A DNA stretch of 57,754 nucleotides from NCBI GenBank assembly GCA_018829775.1, contig JAHJTL010000015.1:1-57754 (forward strand), read 5' to 3'. This DNA comes from Chloroflexota bacterium (GTDB taxonomy: Bacteria > Chloroflexota > Dehalococcoidia > Dehalococcoidales > RBG-16-60-22). Position numbers and translations under genes: made by a program. This document shows, in pieces, positions 53,266 through 57,754 of the stretch (positions are counted from its first letter, which is position 1; the number at the start of each line of letters is the position of its first letter). The notes beneath the pieces are model-generated. The model ran no database searches. It saw only the letters and a program-made list of their open reading frames with translations, and was not told the origin of the DNA.

Positions 53266-53273
53266 GATTAAAA

Positions 53274-54260
53274 TTACTTAATACGATAAACGCGTTTGAC
53301 GTTTTCCGCCAGAACCTTCTGCTTTTCCTCATCGGTCAGGGGCAGGCGCATAATCTGTTCTATCTGCGGTTGCGGCGCCAGCGCCGGGAAATCAGTGCCA
53401 AAGAGTATTCTATCCATGCCGATTTTGCGGAAGATTCGCGGCACATCCGCCTCAGCCAGACCCCTGTGTGGACTGTAAGGGATGCGGTCCGGTGCTGAGA
53501 AGCCCTGAGAGGTATCAAAATAGATATTGGGGTACTTCTGCGCCAGTTCCACCCTCTCGTCCCACCAGGCGGACCCGAGATGAGCCATGACGATGTTGAG
53601 GCGCGGGAAAGCTTCGGCCACCTTGGACCAGTTCTTCGGTTCGCCATATTGAATAGCCGCTTGCTGTGCCACCATTGCCACCGGAGAAGGATATTCCGCC
53701 AGGATATGCGGCGTCGGCCAAGCTCCTGAGTCGGCCAGTACCGGGAGTCCCAGCTCCTGGCATTTCTCATATGCCGGGAACATTACCTCATCGTCCGGGA
53801 AAAAAGCGAACATGCCGGGATGGAGTTTGATTCCCTTCGCCCCCTGACTTGCCCTCAGTTCCACCTCCTTTACTATGCCCTCGGCACCCCCAAGCTCCGG
53901 CGAAATGCAGCTGAAAGGCAGCAATTGCGGAAAACGTTTGCCGACCTCGCAGCCCCATTCATTGATTTCGCGCATTTTGGGCGCTACCTGTTCGCCAATC
54001 TTCTTCTCTTCCTCCCGTCGTTGCTTTTCCGGCAGCGAAGCGAGCTTCACTTTCTCAACGAGAGGGCCACGGTATTGTCGCGGAATCAGCGTCATGAAGG
54101 CCATCTTCGAGATGCCCTCCCGCTCCATATACTCGATGGCTTTCTCCGGCGAACCATACCGGTCACAATCCCTGCGCCCCGGAAAAAGCCAGTAATTGCT
54201 CTCCTCCTCCAGGGTTCTCGCCAGGTGAATATGAGCGTCAATGATTTCGAATTCGGCCAT
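53274..54260 (-). CDS. Amidohydrolase-2 family metal-dependent hydrolase/decarboxylase
   Basis: 328 residues of the ACMSD-like amidohydrolase_2 fold: IIDAHIHLAR at the N-terminus, GAKGIKLHPGMFAFFPDDEV, LNIVMAHLGSAWWDERVELA, and the final metal Asp in ILFGTDFPALAPQ. Members hydrolyse or decarboxylate small acids using one metal ion. Opposite strand to the surrounding catabolic genes; ATG 54260 follows GGAGGAACGC. The substrate is unknown. Confidence 0.85.
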   Translation of the reverse strand: MAEFEIIDAHIHLARTLEEESNYWLFPGRRDCDRYGSPEKAIEYMEREGISKMAFMTLIPRQYRGPLVEKVKLASLPEKQRREEEKKIGEQVAPKMREINEWGCEVGKRFPQLLPFSCISPELGGAEGIVKEVELRASQGAKGIKLHPGMFAFFPDDEVMFPAYEKCQELGLPVLADSGAWPTPHILAEYPSPVAMVAQQAAIQYGEPKNWSKVAEAFPRLNIVMAHLGSAWWDERVELAQKYPNIYFDTSQGFSAPDRIPYSPHRGLAEADVPRIFRKIGMDRILFGTDFPALAPQPQIEQIMRLPLTDEEKQKVLAENVKRVYRIK

Positions 54261-54392
54261 GCGTTCCTCCTTGTTTGTTAAAAATAAAGATGTTCTTCGG
54301 ACACTTTAGGCAGTCGTGTCTATTTTGTCAAGGATTTCCTTCGCTGTGCAATTCAAAGGGTATGATGCAAAACCCGGTACAGGTTATTTTAT

Positions 54393-54403
54393 TTGTCAGA
54401 CAA
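54393..54403 (+). promoter_or_regulatory. GntR-type operator candidate
   Basis: TTGTCAGACAA is an 11-base palindrome around a central A, of the form TTGTCNGACAA used by GntR/FadR-family regulators of organic acid genes. It lies 92 bases before the aminotransferase start and 133 bases before the amidohydrolase start, between these divergent genes. No GntR gene is in the window. Confidence 0.4.
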
Positions 54404-54494
54404 GATGATTTGTTATAAGATATTTGTTAACATATTTCATTGTCTTGAAGCACAGAGAAAAGCCGGGGTTGATTAACCAGAAAGGAGAAAACAA

Positions 54495-55841
54495 ATGTCC
54501 CGAGAACAGTTACTTGCCGAAGTTACCAAGAAATACGAGGATACCTATCGAAAAAGAACGCAGAAATCAAGCGAAACACTGGAAAAGGCACGTCGATATA
54601 TGCCAGGAGGTGATACCCGCACCTCAATCTGGTTCGACCCCTATCCCTTCTGGATAGACAAAGCGGAAGGCTGCCGATTTACCGACGTTGACGGTAACGA
54701 ATATATTGACTTCCACAACTGTTACACCACAATGATCCTGGGGCATGCCAATCCGAAGGTGGTGGCGGCAGTGAGGGAACAGGCAGCTAAGGGCACCGCC
54801 TTTGGCGCGCTCATTCCCGCCGTGGTGCGCTGGTCTGAACTCGTCTGCAATATGGTCGATTCCGTAGACAAGGTACGGTTTGGCAACTCAGGGACGGAAG
54901 CGGTGATGATGGCCATACGCCTGGCCAGAGGCCTCAGCGGCAAAGACCTGCTGCTGAAAACGGATGGCTGCTACCACGGCAGCTACGACCCCGTGGTCTT
55001 CCCCTCCGACGCCACAGGCCTATCGAAAGGTAACCGGGCAGAATCCATCATCGTTCCCTACAATGACAAGGAGGCTGCGGAGAAAGCCATTGTGGAGAAC
55101 AAAGACAGGCTGGCGGCGGTCATCGTCGAAGGGGCGATGGGTGCAGCCGGCATGATTCCACCCCGCGATGGCTACCTGGAGCTCCTGCGCAAGGTGACCG
55201 AGGATAATGGCGTCATGTTCATCCTCGATGAGGTTATCAGCCTGAGGCTGGCCTGGGGAGGCACTCAGAGCATTTATAAAATAAAGCCCGACCTTACCAC
55301 CATGGCCAAAATCATCGGCGGCGGCTATCCGGTTGGTGCCATCGGCGGACGTGAAGACCTGATGCAGATGTTCTCTCCCGAGATAAGAAAGGTCTATCAC
55401 GCCGGCACACTGAATGCCAACCCCATCACCGCCACTGCCGGCCTTGCTACAATGGAGCAGCTCAATGCCGATGTCATCAACTATATCAACCAGCTTGGCG
55501 GATCTTTTGCCGATGGCGTCCGGGCTGTGTTCAAGCGACTTAATATCAAGGGGCAGGTGACCGGACTTGGCTCGCTACAGAACGTCCACTTCCACGACCA
55601 GCCAGTAATTAACGGCAAGTCAGCCAGGGAAACAAACAAAGACCTGCTGCATCTGTACTACCTAGCGATGCTGGAAAGGGGCTATTTCTCGGCGGCAAGA
55701 GGTTTATATGTTATGTCAACTCCTATGACTCAGCGGGAAATCGACACTGCGGTCAAGGCGGTTGACGATGTTATGACTGAACTCAAGCCAACGATTGAGG
55801 AACTGTGGCCCGAGCTCATCGGCCCCTCCCCTCAAGTTTAA
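54495..55841 (+). CDS. Class III aminotransferase, glutamate-1-semialdehyde aminomutase-like
   Basis: 448 residues: ARRYMPGGDTRTSIWFDPYP, DVDGNEYIDFHNCY, VRFGNSGTEAVMMAIRLAR, FILDEVISLRLAWGG and the PLP Lys in TTMAKIIGGGYPVGAIGG. Similar to HemL but placed among catabolic genes, so a role as transaminase for amino or 3-amino acids, linked to 2-oxo acid metabolism, is more likely than tetrapyrrole synthesis. Good ribosome binding site. No other hem gene is nearby. Confidence 0.88.
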   Translation: MSREQLLAEVTKKYEDTYRKRTQKSSETLEKARRYMPGGDTRTSIWFDPYPFWIDKAEGCRFTDVDGNEYIDFHNCYTTMILGHANPKVVAAVREQAAKGTAFGALIPAVVRWSELVCNMVDSVDKVRFGNSGTEAVMMAIRLARGLSGKDLLLKTDGCYHGSYDPVVFPSDATGLSKGNRAESIIVPYNDKEAAEKAIVENKDRLAAVIVEGAMGAAGMIPPRDGYLELLRKVTEDNGVMFILDEVISLRLAWGGTQSIYKIKPDLTTMAKIIGGGYPVGAIGGREDLMQMFSPEIRKVYHAGTLNANPITATAGLATMEQLNADVINYINQLGGSFADGVRAVFKRLNIKGQVTGLGSLQNVHFHDQPVINGKSARETNKDLLHLYYLAMLERGYFSAARGLYVMSTPMTQREIDTAVKAVDDVMTELKPTIEELWPELIGPSPQV

Positions 55842-56068
55842 TTTAAAAATTATCGACTTCGAAATTTATAAACCTTTATGCTAGCCTAAAAATACTGGCT
55901 GAGTGCACAGCTGGCAAGCCGGGTGCGGACACCTTAATAGCTGACTAGCTTTGTATCAAACGCTTTCCATCTAATACGGTCTTCACGGCCATTACTGCTT
56001 ATCAAGAATTGATACTTCTGAGCCTCTAAATAAATTCTAAAAATATGTCCTGCCAATTGTCACAGGTA

Positions 56069-56098
56069 TTGACAAATGGGCATATCGAATGTTATACT
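56069..56098 (+). promoter_or_regulatory. Sigma-70-like promoter of the small HTH gene
   Basis: TTGACA at 56069-56074, an 18-base spacer and TATACT at 56093-56098, about 45 bases before the HTH gene. The gap 55842-56145 holds nothing else that I recognise. Confidence 0.55.
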
Positions 56099-56145
56099 CT
56101 CACGTACTACACAACGTGAAACCTTCTATTATGTAAGTGGTCAAT

Positions 56146-56340
56146 ATGGAAGAACTCTCAGAGAGACTGAAGGTACTGCGCAAGAAGAAGGGCTGGACAC
56201 AGGAGGATACGGCACGGGAGATAAACGTTAGCCTTTCCACTGTGCAACGCTGGGAGAAAAAAGGCGGCGAGCCAACCAGGCTGGCTCGCCGCGAGCTTCA
56301 GAAGATATTCCGCCGAGAAGGCATACATCCCAATTCATAA
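56146..56340 (+). CDS. Small Xre-family DNA-binding protein
   Basis: 64 residues from ATG 56146 (GTG 56137 is possible; neither has a strong ribosome binding site). Helix-turn-helix: RLKVLRKKKGWTQEDTAREI then VSLSTVQRWEKKGGEP. A basic tail follows. Such stand-alone domains act as repressors or as antitoxin-like regulators; no toxin gene is adjacent. Convergent with the Ldh2-family gene at 56371. Confidence 0.75.
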   Translation: MEELSERLKVLRKKKGWTQEDTAREINVSLSTVQRWEKKGGEPTRLARRELQKIFRREGIHPNS

Positions 56341-56370
56341 GGGCCAATTGTGGTTTCGACAGCCGTCAAA

Positions 56371-57480
56371 TCACAAGCCAGGCGGCAATTCCACGCCATA
56401 TTTTTCGGAAATAGCCTTTAGGTTGCGGATGGTTCCCTCAGGTAAAGGAATTCCACTTCGAGAACGCTCGATAAAGGCTCTTTCCTCCGGTTCACCGGGA
56501 ACAAATATCTCGCTGAAACCCTCTGCCTTGGGCAGTGCTTTTATGCCATCGATAAGGTTGTCGATATGCTCCTTATAGCTTTCCAGGTCGGTAAACGTGC
56601 TGATGTCTATTGCCGCGACCACACTATTCTGAATATGTTTGGGTAAATAACTCAGTCGCTCACCTATGGCCTGGTCTTTCTTGCCTTCTGCGGGCGGCCC
56701 GATTTCACGTCCGAATAGCGCCGGCTCCAGCACCGGGTTCCCCGCCATAACGCTGGAAAGACACTCGAACATCATCGCCAGACCCGAGCCCTTGGGACCA
56801 CCGAAGGGCAACAGGGCGCCGACATTTCTGGGGTCGGTGGTGGGATTACCCTCCTTGTCCAGTGCCCAGCCCTCCGGTATAGGCATATTTTTATCCACGG
56901 CAAGCCAGAGCTTCCCACCCGCGACCACGCTGGTCGCCATGTCCAGATTGAGCGGGCGATGCCGCTTTGCCGGCACAGAAATGGCAATCGGGCTGTTGTG
57001 CACACCGGCAACTTTAGCACCGAATGGCGCCATGTTCGGTGGGTTGCAGACAATCACAATTCCCGCCATCCCCTTCTCCGCCATCATCTGCGAATAATAT
57101 CCCAGGGCACCCTGATGAGTCAGGTTGCGTATCAGCGCCCAGCCAATACCCACTTGCTTCGCCTTTTCCACCACCATATTCACCACCTTGATGGTGACCA
57201 CCGGGCCAAGGGCACGGTCAGCATCAAGCAGTATTGTTGCCGGAGTCTCTTTAATAACCTGTATATTGGGCTTTGGATTCATCACGCCCTTTTCTACGTT
57301 ATCCAGATACCAGGGAATGCGCAGCACCCCATGGGAATCAACGGCGCGCAGGTTGGCCCATATCAGCGCTCCCGCCTCGGCTTCAGCGCCTTCCGGCGGC
57401 ATACCGGCCCTGGTGAATACCTCCTTGGCGAACTCCTTCAGAGGTTCCCAGGCCACTAACTTCATTTCGCTCTCTGCCAT
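56371..57480 (-). CDS. Ldh2-family 2-hydroxyacid dehydrogenase (second copy)
   Basis: 369 residues from ATG 57480, which has AAGGAGGT at the right distance; the open frame extends 27 codons further upstream without a better start. Motifs match the paralog at 51187: WANLRAVDSHGVLRIPWYLD, RNLTHQGALGYYSQMMA, NSPIAISVPAKRHRPLNLDMAT and GPKGSGLAMMFECL. NAD(P)-dependent oxidation or reduction of a 2-hydroxy acid is expected. Different strand and own control suggest a separate substrate or condition from the first copy. Confidence 0.88.
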   Translation of the reverse strand: MAESEMKLVAWEPLKEFAKEVFTRAGMPPEGAEAEAGALIWANLRAVDSHGVLRIPWYLDNVEKGVMNPKPNIQVIKETPATILLDADRALGPVVTIKVVNMVVEKAKQVGIGWALIRNLTHQGALGYYSQMMAEKGMAGIVIVCNPPNMAPFGAKVAGVHNSPIAISVPAKRHRPLNLDMATSVVAGGKLWLAVDKNMPIPEGWALDKEGNPTTDPRNVGALLPFGGPKGSGLAMMFECLSSVMAGNPVLEPALFGREIGPPAEGKKDQAIGERLSYLPKHIQNSVVAAIDISTFTDLESYKEHIDNLIDGIKALPKAEGFSEIFVPGEPEERAFIERSRSGIPLPEGTIRNLKAISEKYGVELPPGL

Positions 57481-57595
57481 AATACCTCCTTGAACTATTG
57501 TGCAAAGTACGATTGATTTTATGATGCTGGGTCTCGGCAAGTCAAGCCAATTTGCCATCAACCACGTTTACCGTTAGAATGGTGATGCCTGATTT

Positions 57596-57634
57596 GCCCC
57601 TGTAGCTCAGGTGGATAGAGCAGCGGTTTCCTAA
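57596..57634 (+). tRNA. tRNA-Arg(CCU), 5' part only
   Basis: Acceptor strand GCCCCTG (57596-57602), TA, D-arm GCTC...GAGC (57605-57621), anticodon stem GCGGT (57623-57627) and loop TTCCTAA (57628-57634) with anticodon CCT at 57630-57632. An intact gene would continue with ACCGC; here TCTGT follows, pairing poorly, and no T-arm (GGTTCGA) or matching acceptor 3' strand appears in the remaining 120 bases. The gene is therefore split exactly after the anticodon loop. Confidence 0.75.
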
Positions 57635-57754
57635 TCTGTTGCCCACTCTAACAAACAATGCTTTCACGTACCAATTAGGACGTTTGTGTAAATTGAGAAA
57701 ATGCTGGTTTGTGTCTAGAATACCAACTTGTGTTAACCCGTTTTATTCAGTCTA
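57635..57754 (+). other. Possible attachment site or intron sequence after the split tRNA
   Basis: The motif GTTTGTGT occurs at 57682-57689 and 57707-57714 (25 bases apart), with a variant ACTTGTGT at 57726-57733 and a partial inverted form TAACAAAC at 57649-57656. ATTAGGA (57674-57680) is the exact reverse complement of TCCTAAT in the anticodon loop region. Spaced short repeats beside a tRNA anticodon loop are what a tyrosine recombinase attachment site looks like; the ATTAGGA match would also suit the guide pairing of a tRNA intron. The window ends before this can be decided. Confidence 0.35.

Noticed and set aside
1-57754. CRISPR arrays, insertion sequences and transposase genes
   Set aside because: I looked for regularly spaced repeats and transposase motifs and found none; the only suggestion of a mobile element is the split tRNA at the right end.

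Overview
The window looks like chromosomal DNA of an uncultured anaerobic bacterium, most likely a Dehalococcoidia-like member of the Chloroflexota. That assignment is inference. It rests on the mix of multiheme cytochromes, a CXXXY-type cytochrome c maturation operon, an EtfAB plus HdrD-like oxidoreductase module, DUF39/DUF1638/DUF4342 genes, and TRAP lipoproteins with Pro-Ala-rich leaders. No rRNA gene, ribosomal protein or complete tRNA is present to fix the taxonomy.

Layout. 1-5.3 kb holds the 3' end of a discoidin-like gene, a B12-binding radical SAM gene, and membrane proteins of unknown role (one DUF1616). 5.8-9.6 kb is a sensory block that is partly decayed: a frameshifted methyltransferase relic, a heme-motif Cache histidine kinase broken by an internal deletion and an amber codon, and two response regulators. 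9.7-13.4 kb encodes a band 7 protein and a membrane redox complex (hexaheme cytochrome, four-cluster Fe-S protein, NrfD-like subunit, small membrane subunit). 13.7-18.5 kb encodes DUF4342, EtfB, ferredoxin-fused EtfA and a membrane HdrD-like protein, probably feeding electrons from acyl-CoA-type dehydrogenases to menaquinone. 18.7-23.5 kb is a sulfur assimilation cluster (IscR/Rrf2 regulator with its own operator, ThiF/MoeB-like E1, cysteine synthase, DUF39 homocysteine protein, DUF1638).

23.5-26.5 kb is a gene-poor stretch with small membrane proteins, structured leaders and an orphan NarL-type regulator. 26.9-32.7 kb is the respiratory core: 7-heme cytochrome, cytochrome b, NapC-like cytochrome, a 9-heme lipoprotein with a collagen-like linker, and a diheme lipoprotein. 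32.7-38.7 kb is a cytochrome c maturation operon (ccmE, ccmF, a novel-looking membrane protein, ccmA, ccmB, ccmC, ccmD) that lacks ccmG and ccmH. It is followed by an intact Cache-heme NarX-like kinase and its NarL-type regulator (38.8-41.8 kb). That regulator is a near-identical inverted copy of the orphan one 15 kb away.

42.3-57.5 kb is a catabolic region: hydantoinase HyuB/HyuA, a TRAP transporter whose binding-protein gene has an amber codon, a ferredoxin paired with an unrecognised protein, two Ldh2-family dehydrogenases, an HpcH/HpaI aldolase, an amidohydrolase, a class III aminotransferase and a small HTH protein. The window ends in a tRNA-Arg(CCU) gene cut exactly after its anticodon loop, followed by sequence with spaced repeats that may be the end of an integrated element.

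How it works together: the ccm operon would mature the cytochromes on both sides of it; the two CxxCH-containing sensor kinases probably read redox or heme state and control those cytochromes; the Etf/HdrD module and the NrfD and cytochrome b modules would connect carbon oxidation to the quinone pool and to extracytoplasmic acceptors. Several lesions (two Glu-to-amber codons, a multiply frameshifted relic, a duplicated dctM tail, a split tRNA) suggest ongoing gene decay and rearrangement.
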